64,000 nt of DNA from Glycomyces xiaoerkulensis (lineage in GTDB: Bacteria; Actinomycetota; Actinomycetes; Mycobacteriales; Micromonosporaceae). The stretch lies in contig NZ_PGGV01000037.1 in the NCBI RefSeq assembly GCF_002798405.1, forward strand, positions 310,001 to 374,000, read 5' to 3'. Below are positions 1 to 8,109 of the stretch, one piece after another (positions within the stretch are counted from its first letter, which is position 1; the number at the start of each line of letters is the position of its first letter). The translations under genes were made by a program, and so were the position numbers. A model generated the notes under the pieces. That model did not search any database. It worked only from the letters and a program-made list of their open reading frames with translations, and was not told the origin of the DNA.

Positions 1-489
1 GAGTGCGCCTACTACGGCAAGGACGACGCCCTCGACCTGGTGCGCCAGCGCAAGGGCTGGGGCGACCAGGATCATCCCGAGGACTGGGAGAACGGCTGGG
101 GCGGCGACTACGGGCGCCAGAAGATGCAGCAGCAGGCGATCAAGTCGCTGCTCGAAGAGGCCAAGGCGCAGGGTTTCCACAAGGATCCCGGCAAGGTCGG
201 CGAGCTGCTGTCGGGCTTCGGCGACTCGGTGAAGCTCGACCGGCCCGACGGGATGGAGGTCGTCGACCTGGTGGTGGGCCTCCGCGACATCGACCCCGGG
301 GACATCGACACGATCCAGGTCCCCTCCAAGCCGGAGACGATCGTCCACAACGGCAAGGACCTGTCGATCGTCCGCATCCACGACGGCGAGGAGCGGGTCG
401 CGGCCGACGCCCTCTGGGAGGCCCTGCGCACCGACACCGTCGACCAGTGGACGGCCCGGTACCCCGAGTGGGTCAAGCAGGACGACTGA
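1..489 (+). CDS. LytR-CpsA-Psr (LCP) family protein, C-terminal fragment
   Basis: The reading frame is open from the first base and ends at a TGA, so this is the last 162 residues of a gene that begins outside the window. The fragment opens with the pattern ALDLVRQRKGW and then GDYGRQKMQQQ, which matches the end of the LCP catalytic domain (the RQR and R-Q-Q elements that contact the polyprenyl pyrophosphate). LCP enzymes sit in the cytoplasmic membrane with the catalytic domain outside and transfer secondary wall polymers from lipid carriers to peptidoglycan. The tail after about residue 75 is acidic and typical of actinobacterial members. The N-terminal membrane helix cannot be seen. Family assignment is fairly secure; the exact polymer is unknown. 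Confidence 0.8.
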   Translation, partial: ECAYYGKDDALDLVRQRKGWGDQDHPEDWENGWGGDYGRQKMQQQAIKSLLEEAKAQGFHKDPGKVGELLSGFGDSVKLDRPDGMEVVDLVVGLRDIDPGDIDTIQVPSKPETIVHNGKDLSIVRIHDGEERVAADALWEALRTDTVDQWTARYPEWVKQDD

Positions 490-741
490 GGCCGCCGGTC
501 CCGGGATCTCGCCGCCGGAGCGGCGCGCGGTGAACACGACCCGGACAGCGCGGCCCGAACGTGCATATCGATATCCATACCTCCTTCCCCAGTGTTATCC
601 CAGGCCACTCGCGCACCGAGGGGTGGCCATCACTAGCTACTCTCGGGTAGGGTCTCCCGAGCGCGCGCGGGAACCCGCAGCGCAAGGGCCAGACGGCCGT
701 CAATGTGCCCGGCCTTCCGCGATCGACAAGAGGAGACCGAC
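490..741. other. Intergenic region upstream of the binding lipoprotein
   Basis: A 252-bp gap between two plus-strand genes. It contains a 10-bp perfect palindrome ATATCGATAT at 565-574 and an AGGAG ribosome-binding site at 731-735. I see no clear -35/-10 pair or terminator hairpin. Confidence 0.4.
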
Positions 742-2007
742 ATGCATGGCCGCAAGACCACCTCGGCCACGGCGGCCCTGGCGGCCGCGGCGGCGTTCGG
801 GCTGACCGCGTGCAGCGACATCGAAAGAGAGCCCGACACCCCCGGGGTGACCGACGACACGGTGACCATCGGGACCCACCAGCCGCTGACCGGATCCGCC
901 GCCGCCGGCTTCGCCTCGATCTCGGCGGCCACCGACGCCTACTTCGAGTACGTCAACGACAACGGCGGCATCCACGGCCGCAGCATCGAGTACATCGTCA
1001 AGGACGACTCCTACGACCCGTTCGAGACCCAGAACGCCATAGAGGACCTGGTCGTGAAAGACGAGGTGTTCGCGGTCGTCAACGGCCTGGGCACGCCCAC
1101 CCACGCGTCCGTGCTCGACTACCTCGACGAGGAGGGCGTGCCGGACCTGTTCGTCTCCTCCGGCTCGCTCACCTGGAACCAGCCCGGCGCCTACCCGGGC
1201 ACTTTCGGCTTCAACGCCGAGTACGTCACCGAAGGCGCGGCCCTGGCCCGGCACGCGGTGAACGAGCACCCCGACGCGTCCATCTGCGTGCTCGGCCAGG
1301 ACGACGACTTCGGCGAGGGCATCCTCGAAGGCGTCGAGACCGTCGTCGGCAGCAACGAGATCACCGAGATCCAGACCTACCTGACCTTCAGCGAGGACCT
1401 GACCAAGCAGATCGGCCGCATGCGGGCCGCCGACTGCGAGATCAACATCCTCGGCACCATCAACGCGTTCACCGCGCTCGCGGTCGGCACCGCCGCCGAG
1501 ATGGAGTGGTTCCCGCAGTGGTACACCTCGTCCCCGGGCGCCGACTACCAGACCCTCGTCGGATACCTCGGCGAGGAGACCGCCCCGCTGCTCCTGCAGG
1601 ACATGGTGAGCGTGAACTACCTGCCGTTCAACCCCGACAGCGACTGGTACGGGCTGTTCCGGCAGATCCACGAGGAGTACAACGACGACGTCCCGTTCAC
1701 CGGCAACACCGTCTACGGCATGAGCGTCGGCTACCTGTTCGCCGAGGCCCTGGCCGAGGCCGGGGCCGAGCCCACCCGCGAGTCGCTGGTCGCGGCGGTC
1801 GAATCGGGGGCGCTGACCGGCAACGGCATCGTGCCGATCTCCTACAGCGAGGACGACCACGCCGGCTACCGCGCGGTCGGGATCGCCAGGGTCGACCAGG
1901 GCGTCCAGAACTACATCGGCACCACCTACCGCGTGGGCGCCGGCCAGGTCGAGCAGATCGAGGCCGAACCGGTGCCGCTGGAGGACGACGGCATCCCCGG
2001 CGACTGA
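742..2007 (+). CDS. ABC-type branched-chain amino acid binding lipoprotein (LivK-like), orphan
   Basis: A 421-residue extracytoplasmic solute-binding protein of the type I periplasmic-binding fold (Peripla_BP_6/LivK group). The ATG at 742 is preceded by AGGAG seven bases upstream; an in-frame earlier start would place a charged leader before the signal peptide. Residues 1-24 form a lipoprotein signal with lipobox LTAC and the lipidated cysteine at residue 24. The mature part shows the usual elements: TVTIGTHQPLTG near the N-terminus, then YFEYVNDNGGIHGR and the VFAVVNGLGTP ligand loop. No permease or ATPase gene of a Liv system is adjacent, so it either serves a transporter encoded elsewhere or acts as a sensor. 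Downstream is a convergent response regulator. The ligand cannot be predicted reliably; amino acids, amides or urea are all possible. Confidence 0.85.
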   Translation: MHGRKTTSATAALAAAAAFGLTACSDIEREPDTPGVTDDTVTIGTHQPLTGSAAAGFASISAATDAYFEYVNDNGGIHGRSIEYIVKDDSYDPFETQNAIEDLVVKDEVFAVVNGLGTPTHASVLDYLDEEGVPDLFVSSGSLTWNQPGAYPGTFGFNAEYVTEGAALARHAVNEHPDASICVLGQDDDFGEGILEGVETVVGSNEITEIQTYLTFSEDLTKQIGRMRAADCEINILGTINAFTALAVGTAAEMEWFPQWYTSSPGADYQTLVGYLGEETAPLLLQDMVSVNYLPFNPDSDWYGLFRQIHEEYNDDVPFTGNTVYGMSVGYLFAEALAEAGAEPTRESLVAAVESGALTGNGIVPISYSEDDHAGYRAVGIARVDQGVQNYIGTTYRVGAGQVEQIEAEPVPLEDDGIPGD

Positions 2008-2014
2008 CCGCGCC

Positions 2015-2671
2015 TCACTCCAGCAGCCCGTGGTGCAGGGCCCGCAGCACCGCCCGGGTCCGGTCCCGCGAACCGAGCTTCATCAGCACGCTGGAGACGT
2101 GGTTCTTGACCGTGCCCTCGGCCAGGAACAGCGAATCGGCGATCTCGCGGTTGCTGAGCCCGGCCGACAGCAGCCGCAGCACCTCCAACTCCCGGTCGGT
2201 CAGCGGCGAGGTCGGCACCGCCCCCGAGGCGGCCTCACTCCCGGGCGCCTCGCCCTCCCGCAGGGCCCGCAGCAGCCGGTCGGTGATCGCCGGCCGCACC
2301 AGCGTCCCGCCCTCGGCGAGCGCCTTCACCGCGCTCACCAACTGCGCCAGCGTCACGTCCTTGAGCAGGTAGCCGCGCGCCCCGGCCCGCAGTGCCCGCA
2401 GCACCAGTTCGTCGTCGTCGAAGGTGGTCAGGACCAGCACCGGCACTTCGAGGCCGCTCTCGCGCAGGGCCTCCAGGGTCCAGATGCCGTCGTGTCGCGG
2501 CATCCGCAGATCCAGCAGCACCACGTCCGGCCGCTCGGCTCCGATGACCGTGAGCGCGGCCATGCCGTCGTCGGCCTCGGCCACCACCTCCACCTCCTCG
2601 CTGAGGTCGAGCAGGCGCCGGATGCCCTGCCGCACCAGGTGCTGGTCGTCGACCAGGCAGACTCGGATCAC
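2015..2671 (-). CDS. NarL/LuxR-family response regulator
   Basis: A 218-residue response regulator. Residues 1-120 are a receiver domain with the acidic pocket DD near residue 8-9, phospho-acceptor Asp54 (VLLDLRMP) and the switch lysine in YLLKD. The C-terminal part has a LuxR-type helix-turn-helix (LTDRELEVLRLLSAGLSNRE, then TVKNHV). The GTG start overlaps the stop of the upstream histidine kinase in a GTGA arrangement, so the two are translationally coupled and form a cognate pair. The pair is divergent from an ABC-2 exporter that starts 125 bp from the kinase start, and this regulator is its most likely activator, as in many actinobacterial drug or peptide export loci. That regulatory link is inference. 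Confidence 0.9.
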   Translation of the reverse strand: MIRVCLVDDQHLVRQGIRRLLDLSEEVEVVAEADDGMAALTVIGAERPDVVLLDLRMPRHDGIWTLEALRESGLEVPVLVLTTFDDDELVLRALRAGARGYLLKDVTLAQLVSAVKALAEGGTLVRPAITDRLLRALREGEAPGSEAASGAVPTSPLTDRELEVLRLLSAGLSNREIADSLFLAEGTVKNHVSSVLMKLGSRDRTRAVLRALHHGLLE

Positions 2672-3795
2672 GCCGCGGGCACCTCCGCCCGCACGCGGAA
2701 GCCGTCGGCGCCGCAGAAGCGGACCCGGCCGCCCCGGGCCTCCAGGCGCTCGGCCATGCCGCGCAGGCCGTTGCCCATCTCGACCCGGCGGGCGCCGACG
2801 CCGTCGTCGCGCGCCTCGAAGGTGACCCTTTCGCCGTCGGCGCCGATCTCGATCCACAGGTGCGAGGCCTCGGCGTGGCGGATGGCGTTGGTGACGACCT
2901 CCTGGACGCAGCGCACCAGGATCGCGGCGACCTCCTCCCCGGTCTCGACCGACTCGTCGATGCGCAGGTGGACGGCCGGCTCGGGCAGCTCGGCGACGAT
3001 CGACTCCAGGGTCTCGCGCAGCCTCGGGCCGTCCCGGCGCATCTCGCCGACGGTGGCGCGGACGTCGCACAGGAGCCGCCGAGTCAGCTCGCGGGACCGC
3101 CGGATCGGTTCGGCCGCTTCGCCTTCGGCCCGGTGGGAGGCGACCTCCAGCTCCAGCGACAGCACCGTCAACTGGTGGCCGACCAGGTCGTGCAGCTCGC
3201 GGGCGATGCGGAGCCGCTCCTCGGTGCGGCTCGACTCCGCCAGCAGCGCCCCGGCCGCCCGCAGCCGGACGTTGGCCTCCGACAACTGCTTGCGCGCGAC
3301 CCCCTCCCGGTGCATCGCCACCACGCTCAGGTACGCGGCCACCTGCAGCACCACGTACAGACCGGTGCCCAGCGCCAACTCCAGCGTCGAGCCACCGGCC
3401 GAGCCGAGCGCGATGACCGCGGTGTTCGACGCGACCACCACCGCCGAGACCCGGGGCCCCACCACCGACCCGCACATGGCGGCGTTGAACACCAGCAGGA
3501 TCGCTACCCAGCCGATGCCCGGAGAGGTCAACACCAGCACCTGCGCGCCGACCACCTGCACGGCGAACAGGGCGAGCGTCACGCGGCGCGGCAGCATCCA
3601 GCCCAGCCACATCGTGGCGGCGAAGGCGGCCATGAACACCGCGAAGCAGGCCAGCCACCACCCGCCCGGGATCGAGGTGACCGGCTCGCCCCTGGCCAGG
3701 AAGATCACGACCGGCACGGCGGTGGCCAGGCAGGCGAGCGTGGCGAACACCCCGCCCAGTATCTGCGCCCACATCCGACTCATCGCCGCCAGCAT
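2668..3795 (-). CDS. Sensor histidine kinase, HisKA_3/DesK-type
   Basis: About 375 residues. The first roughly 150 residues contain five or six hydrophobic helices without a sizeable extracellular loop, so the signal is probably sensed in or at the membrane. The dimerisation/phosphoacceptor helix carries RIARELHDLVGHQLTV, the HisKA_3 signature, and the ATPase domain shows CVQEVVTNAIRHAEA (N box) and GNGLRGMAERL (G box). I chose the ATG at 3795; an ATG four codons downstream (3783) is equally possible because neither has a strong ribosome-binding site. It overlaps the response regulator by four bases. The divergent neighbour is an ABC-2 transporter, suggesting regulation of export. The signal is unknown. 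Confidence 0.88.
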   Translation of the reverse strand: MLAAMSRMWAQILGGVFATLACLATAVPVVIFLARGEPVTSIPGGWWLACFAVFMAAFAATMWLGWMLPRRVTLALFAVQVVGAQVLVLTSPGIGWVAILLVFNAAMCGSVVGPRVSAVVVASNTAVIALGSAGGSTLELALGTGLYVVLQVAAYLSVVAMHREGVARKQLSEANVRLRAAGALLAESSRTEERLRIARELHDLVGHQLTVLSLELEVASHRAEGEAAEPIRRSRELTRRLLCDVRATVGEMRRDGPRLRETLESIVAELPEPAVHLRIDESVETGEEVAAILVRCVQEVVTNAIRHAEASHLWIEIGADGERVTFEARDDGVGARRVEMGNGLRGMAERLEARGGRVRFCGADGFRVRAEVPAA

Positions 3796-3919
3796 ATGCG
3801 AGCGCGAGCGGCCGCACCCGTGCCGAAAGTCATGGACCGGATCGGTGACCTCTCGCACGCGCGCGAGAGGTGCTCGGGCCCTTAGCTTCGGAGGCGACAC
3901 CGAACCGAGGGGAGAGCCT

Positions 3920-4843
3920 ATGCCGGCCATCGAAGCGCGAGGGCTGCACAAACGCTACGGCGACGTGACCGCCGTCGACGACGTCAGCCTCACCGTCGAG
4001 GCGGGAGAGATCTACGGGGTGCTGGGCCGCAACGGCGCCGGCAAGACCACGGCCGTCGAGACCATCGCCGGCCTGCGCCGGCCCGACCGCGGCACCGCAG
4101 CGGTCCTCGGCCTCGACCCGCGGCGCGACCGCGCCCGGCTCCGCCAGGTCCTCGGCGTCCAGCTCCAGCACGCGAACCTGCCGAACGCGCTCACCGTCGG
4201 CGAACTGGTCCGCCTCTACCGGTCCTTCTACCGCGACGGCGCCGACCCCGGCGAGCTGATCGAGCGCGTCGGCCTCGCCGAGCAGCGCAAGGTCCGCTTC
4301 GAGAAGCTCTCCGGCGGGCAGCAGCAGCGCCTGTCCATCGCGCTGGCCCTGGTCGGCGGTCCGCGTGCGGCCATCCTGGACGAACTCACGACCGGGCTCG
4401 ATCCGCAGGCGCGGCGCGGGATGTGGTCCACGGTCGAGGACCTGCGGGACAGCGGGGTGACGGTGGTGCTGGTGAGCCACCACATGGACGAGGTGGAGCG
4501 GCTGTGCGACCGGGTCGCCGTCATCGACGCGGGCCGGGTGGCGGCCGTCGGCTCCCCGGCCGACCTGGTGGCCCGCGCCGGACTGGAGCAGGTGGTGCGC
4601 TTCCGCACCGCCGAACCGTTCGAGGCGCGCGTGCTCGACGGAGTCGAGGAGGCCCGCGAGGTGAGGGTCTCCGGCGACGAGGTGGCCGTGACCGGCTCGG
4701 GGAACCTGCTGCAGGCGGTGAGCACCGCGCTCGTGCGGGCCGGGGTGACCGTGCTCGAGACCCGGTTCCAGCAGGCCACCCTCGAAGACGCCTTCCTGGC
4801 CCTCACCGGCCGCCCGTTCGACGGCGAGGAGGAGTCGCGATGA
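3920..4843 (+). CDS. ABC-2 transporter ATP-binding protein
   Basis: A 307-residue ATPase subunit. The ATG at 3920 follows GGGGAGAG. Walker A is GRNGAGKT (about residue 37), the Q-loop region is VLGVQLQHANLP, the signature is LSGGQQQR, and Walker B is AAILDELTTGLDP, in which the usual Pro of DEPTTGLDP is Leu; the catalytic Glu is retained. The switch histidine is in VLVSHHMDE. After the ATPase core there is a 90-residue C-terminal domain of the kind seen in DrrA/CcmA-like multidrug or polyketide exporters. The stop overlaps the start of the permease (ATGA), so they form one operon and one complex in the cytoplasmic membrane. The substrate is unknown. Confidence 0.93.
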   Translation: MPAIEARGLHKRYGDVTAVDDVSLTVEAGEIYGVLGRNGAGKTTAVETIAGLRRPDRGTAAVLGLDPRRDRARLRQVLGVQLQHANLPNALTVGELVRLYRSFYRDGADPGELIERVGLAEQRKVRFEKLSGGQQQRLSIALALVGGPRAAILDELTTGLDPQARRGMWSTVEDLRDSGVTVVLVSHHMDEVERLCDRVAVIDAGRVAAVGSPADLVARAGLEQVVRFRTAEPFEARVLDGVEEAREVRVSGDEVAVTGSGNLLQAVSTALVRAGVTVLETRFQQATLEDAFLALTGRPFDGEEESR

Positions 4844-5610
4844 CCGCCGCCGACGTCCCGGTGCACCGGCCCGGCCCGCGGGCCTGGCTGCTCCTGATCG
4901 CCGCCGAGGCGAAGATGGTCGCCCGCGACACCTCCGGCTTGATCGTCCCGCTGGGCCTGCCGCTGCTCATCCTGGTGATGAACGGCTTCAGCTACGCCGG
5001 GGAGACCACCGCCGACGGGATCGACGTCTTCGAGCTGTACGTCATGCCGATCGCCCTGACCATTGTCATCGCCTCGGTCGGCGTGATCAACATGCCGAGC
5101 TTCCTGGTGTACTACCGCCGGACCAAGGTGCTGCGGCGCCTGGGCGCGACCCCGGCGCACCCGGCGATGATCCTGGTCGCCCAGATGGTCGTGGCCGCGG
5201 TGCAGTCGATCGCCGGGATCGCCGTCGGGGTGGCGGCCGCGATGCTGTTCTTCGGCGTGGGCCTGCCGACCGACCTGGGGCTCGCGCTGGCGGTGCTCGG
5301 CCTGGCGGCGCTGACGATGTTCGCGGTCGGGATGATCGTCGCGGCGGTCGCGCCCACGCCCAGCTCCGGGGTCGCCTTCGGACTGGTCGGCTTCCTCCTG
5401 CTGGGCGCGACCGGGGGCATGTTCGGACCCACCGAGAACCTGCCGGGTCCGGTGGCCGCGGTGGGCGAGGTCCTGCCGTTCGGGGCGGCCGTCCAGGCGG
5501 TCGGCAACGCCTGGGTCGGGCTGGAGCAGAACCCGGCGCACCTGCTGGCGATGGTCGCCGCGATCGCGGTCAGCGTCGCGATCGCGGTCCGCTTCTTCCG
5601 CTGGGAGTGA
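4840..5610 (+). CDS. ABC-2 type transporter permease
   Basis: A 256-residue membrane protein with six predicted hydrophobic segments, starting ATG four bases inside the ATPase stop. The signature of ABC-2 permeases is visible around the middle: a cytoplasmic YYRRTKVLRRLGATP element followed by alternating helices and a C-terminal PFGAAVQAVGNAW segment. It forms the membrane half of the exporter with the preceding ATPase. The gene is followed after five bases by a convergent TetR regulator, so the operon ends here. The two-component genes divergent from the ATPase probably control it. Substrate not predictable. Confidence 0.9.
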   Translation: MTAADVPVHRPGPRAWLLLIAAEAKMVARDTSGLIVPLGLPLLILVMNGFSYAGETTADGIDVFELYVMPIALTIVIASVGVINMPSFLVYYRRTKVLRRLGATPAHPAMILVAQMVVAAVQSIAGIAVGVAAAMLFFGVGLPTDLGLALAVLGLAALTMFAVGMIVAAVAPTPSSGVAFGLVGFLLLGATGGMFGPTENLPGPVAAVGEVLPFGAAVQAVGNAWVGLEQNPAHLLAMVAAIAVSVAIAVRFFRWE

Positions 5611-5614
5611 GCCG

Positions 5615-6187
5615 TCAGGCGCGGTCGACCAGCCGCCGGGCCGCGAGCCGGGCGCGGTCGATCGCGCCGGTCACCTGGCCGACGTCGTTCATGACCACGG
5701 CGCCCTCGTGGAGCAGCAGCAGCTCGACCGCGTCGGCGTCCGGGTCGGCGGCCCCTTCGGCCCGCAGGAGGCCGGTGAACCGGCCGAGCAGCCACTGCTT
5801 CTCCTCGGCGGCCAGCGTCCGCACCGGGTGGTTCGGGCCGGTGATCTCGGCGCGGGCGTTGATCAGGGCGCAGCCGCGGTCGCCGCTGGCGGCGGTCCAC
5901 TCCTTCAGCGCGTCGAAAACGGCCGGGACCGCCTCGCCCGGGCCGGCGGCGCCGATGTGGTGCTCCACCAGCGCCCTCCAGCGCCCGTCCCGCTCGCGCA
6001 GGTAGGCCATGACGAGGTGGTCCTTGGAGCCGAAGCGGTCGTAGATGGTCTTCTTGGTGACCCCGGAGGTCTCGGCGATGAGGTCGACGCCCACCGCATT
6101 GATGCCGCGGTGGTAGAACAGCTCGCTCGCGGTGTCCAGGACGCGCCGGGCGGCCGGGGTCATGCGGGGCGCGGTGTCGGCGGTCAT
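5615..6187 (-). CDS. TetR-family transcriptional repressor
   Basis: A 190-residue one-component regulator. Residues 10-60 form the TetR DNA-binding domain (RRVLDTASELFYHRGINAVG, then GVTKKTIYDRFGSKDHL). The C-terminal ligand domain has the GCALINARAEI motif common in actinobacterial members beside transporters. It is divergent from a DMT-type exporter, and the 89-bp gap contains two copies of an 18-bp inverted repeat (6215-6232 and 6243-6260), which makes local repression of the exporter and of itself the most likely job. The ATG at 6187 is preceded by GAGGAGG. The inducer is unknown. Confidence 0.9.
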   Translation of the reverse strand: MTADTAPRMTPAARRVLDTASELFYHRGINAVGVDLIAETSGVTKKTIYDRFGSKDHLVMAYLRERDGRWRALVEHHIGAAGPGEAVPAVFDALKEWTAASGDRGCALINARAEITGPNHPVRTLAAEEKQWLLGRFTGLLRAEGAADPDADAVELLLLHEGAVVMNDVGQVTGAIDRARLAARRLVDRA

Positions 6188-6214
6188 GGGCCTCCTCCTC
6201 GGATTCCACTGGAA

Positions 6215-6232
6215 GTATACCGGTCTGTTTAG
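6215..6232. promoter_or_regulatory. Putative TetR operator, copy 1
   Basis: GTATACCGGTCTGTTTAG, an imperfect inverted repeat closely related to the second copy 28 bp downstream. It lies between the divergent TetR gene and the DMT exporter, where it would overlap the tetR promoter. Confidence 0.65.
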
Positions 6233-6242
6233 CTAGGGTCAC

Positions 6243-6260
6243 GTAAACCGATCTGTTTAC
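6243..6260. promoter_or_regulatory. Putative TetR operator, copy 2
   Basis: GTAAACCGATCTGTTTAC: two 6-bp arms GTAAAC/GTTTAC around CGATCT, with a central GATC. This architecture (AAAC-N-GATC-N-GTTT) is typical of TetR sites. It ends 16 bp before the exporter start codon, so a bound repressor would block initiation. Confidence 0.75.
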
Positions 6261-6276
6261 TCCAGGGGAGGCGCAC

Positions 6277-7272
6277 GTGACCGCCATCGACCGCTGCTGG
6301 GCCGGCGCCTTCGTGGTGCTGTGGAGCTCGGGTTTCATCGGCGCCGAGCTCGGCACCAGGCACGCACCGGCCTTGACCGTCCTCAATTGGCGGTTCCTCC
6401 TTCTGGCCGCGCCCGCGCTGGCGTGGCTGCTGTGGCGGCGACGGCGCTGGAGCGTCCGCGACCTCGCCGTCCACGTCGCGATCGGCGTGCTCGCCCAGGG
6501 CGGCTACCTCTACGGCGTGGTGCTGGGGACCCAGCTCGGCGTCGACCCCGGCACCGCCGCGCTCATCGCCTCGCTGCAGCCGGTGGTGACGGCGGTGGCC
6601 GCCTTCGCCGCGCTCGGCGAACCGGTGCGGACCGCCCAGATCGGCGGCCTGGCGATCGGCCTGGCGGGCGTCGCGCTGGTGGTGTCGGCCGACTTCTCCG
6701 GCGGCGGGGCGTCGGTGTGGGCCTACGCGCTGCCGGTGGCGGCGATGCTCAGCCTGGTCACCGCCACCGTCTTCGAGCGGCGCACCGGCCCGGGCGGACT
6801 CGGCCCGCTCGACGCCCTCGCCGTCCAGTTCCTCACCGGTGCCGCGGCCTTCGCCTCGCTCGCCGCCCCGGTCGGCCAGTTCGCCCCGCCGACTTCGACG
6901 GGCTTCTGGGTCGCGGTCGTCTGGTCGGCGGTCCTCTCCGGCGTCGGCGGCTACGGCGCCTACTGGGCGGTGGTGCGCCGCAACGGCGCCACGGCCGCCG
7001 CCACGCTCCTCTACCTGACCCCGCCGGCCACGATGCTGTGGGCCTGGGCCATGTTCGGCACCCCGGTGGCCCCCGTGGCCTGGCTCGGCCTGGCCATCGC
7101 CCTCACCGGCGTCGCCCTGACGCTGTCGCGGGCGAACGAATCGGGGGACCGGGAGATCCGGTCGGCTAGGAATCGGCGCGGCGCTCGCCGGCGGCATCGG
7201 GGTCCGGCGGGTCGTACGGCTCCGGCACGCCCCCTCGCTGGGTCGCGAGCCAGAACTGCCCGGCGATGGTGA
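6277..7272 (+). CDS. EamA/DMT-superfamily transporter
   Basis: A 331-residue membrane protein with ten hydrophobic segments in two EamA halves (residues 5-130 and 145-285), as in RhaT/YdcZ-type drug/metabolite exporters. The GTG at 6277 has AGGGGAGG six bases upstream. The last 45 residues (after LSRANESG) are arginine-rich and unlike the family; they arise because the frame runs about 107 bp into the antisense 3' end of the convergent neighbour. Divergent from a TetR repressor with two operator-like repeats between them, so expression is probably induced by the exported compound. Substrate unknown. Confidence 0.88.
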   Translation: MTAIDRCWAGAFVVLWSSGFIGAELGTRHAPALTVLNWRFLLLAAPALAWLLWRRRRWSVRDLAVHVAIGVLAQGGYLYGVVLGTQLGVDPGTAALIASLQPVVTAVAAFAALGEPVRTAQIGGLAIGLAGVALVVSADFSGGGASVWAYALPVAAMLSLVTATVFERRTGPGGLGPLDALAVQFLTGAAAFASLAAPVGQFAPPTSTGFWVAVVWSAVLSGVGGYGAYWAVVRRNGATAAATLLYLTPPATMLWAWAMFGTPVAPVAWLGLAIALTGVALTLSRANESGDREIRSARNRRGARRRHRGPAGRTAPARPLAGSRARTARRW

Positions 7273-7648
7273 GCAGGTAGACCGCGGTCGACACGAATCC
7301 GACCAGCGGCCAGACCACGATGCCCTTCACCAGGTGCGTCAGGCCGGTGACCACGGTGATGGTGAGCCCGACCGAGGGGAGGTGGATCCCGCCCCAGACG
7401 CGGACGGCGCCGCGGCCGCGGGGCGAGAGCACGCCGTTGATCCCGCCGGACGCGAACGCGCCGACCACTCCGAATCCGAGCACCGCGCCGGTCAGGAGCA
7501 GCAGCGCTTCGGCGGTCGAGGGAAAGGTCCCGGCGGCGTGCGTGGTGATCGCGCCGGTGGTCCAGATCGTCAGCGTGTAGCCGTAGGGGGCGGCGCTGTT
7601 GGCCACGACGGTCCGAAGGTGCCTCCTGTACACGCTTTCGACCGCCAT
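7166..7648 (-). CDS. Four-helix membrane protein of unknown function
   Basis: About 160 residues with four hydrophobic segments (ending ...TIAGQFWLATQRGG) and a conserved-looking N-terminal stretch RRHLRTVVANSAAPYGYTLT. I recognise the general pattern APYGYTLTIW-TGA from uncharacterised actinobacterial membrane proteins but know no function. Start choice: the ATG at 7648 begins just before that stretch; in-frame ATGs at 7660 and 7708 would add an N-terminus without clear coding character. The 3' end overlaps the convergent DMT transporter by 107 bp, unusually long for convergent genes. Confidence 0.7.
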   Translation of the reverse strand: MAVESVYRRHLRTVVANSAAPYGYTLTIWTTGAITTHAAGTFPSTAEALLLLTGAVLGFGVVGAFASGGINGVLSPRGRGAVRVWGGIHLPSVGLTITVVTGLTHLVKGIVVWPLVGFVSTAVYLLTIAGQFWLATQRGGVPEPYDPPDPDAAGERRADS

Positions 7649-7767
7649 GCTTCCGACCATATCGTCATAGGTTCGAACGGTAACGACGGACACATGCGAG
7701 GGTGACATTTCGTGTCGCAGCTCGGAGCCTTCGCGGCGGCTGTGGCGCTGATAGAGTCACCGCCGTG

Positions 7768-8097
7768 ATGGTCGCCCGATCGATCCTGCTGTTCCTGCTG
7801 GCCGCCGTGGCCGAGATCGGCGGCGCCTGGCTGATCTGGCAGGGGCTGCGGGAGCACCGGGGCGTACTGTGGATCGCCGCCGGGATCATGTCCTTGGGCG
7901 CCTACGGCTTCGCCGCGGCGTTCCAACCCGAGGTCCACTTCGGCCGGGTGCTCGCCGCCTACGGCGGCATCTTCGTGGCCGGGTCGTTGACCTGGGGTGT
8001 GGTCGTGGACGGCTTCCGGCCGGACCGGTGGGACCTCATCGGCGCCGGGCTGTGTCTGGTCGGCGTCGCCGTGATCATGTACGCCCCCAGGGGCTGA
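7768..8097 (+). CDS. YnfA/UPF0060 family small membrane protein
   Basis: 109 residues and four transmembrane segments. The opening [20 protein letters not shown] and the middle [12 protein letters not shown] are diagnostic of the YnfA family (UPF0060), which has the fold and size of small multidrug resistance transporters; its physiological substrate is unsettled. The start is ATG 7768 or the GTG immediately before it at 7765, by comparison with the family N-terminus. Monocistronic; convergent with the GH35 gene, whose 3' end is 13 bp away. Confidence 0.9.
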   Translation: MVARSILLFLLAAVAEIGGAWLIWQGLREHRGVLWIAAGIMSLGAYGFAAAFQPEVHFGRVLAAYGGIFVAGSLTWGVVVDGFRPDRWDLIGAGLCLVGVAVIMYAPRG

Positions 8098-8109
8098 GCC
8101 GCCCGCTGA

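Noticed and set aside
565-574. ATATCGATAT palindrome as an operator
   Set aside because: Too short and without a second copy or positioned promoter to support a regulatory call.
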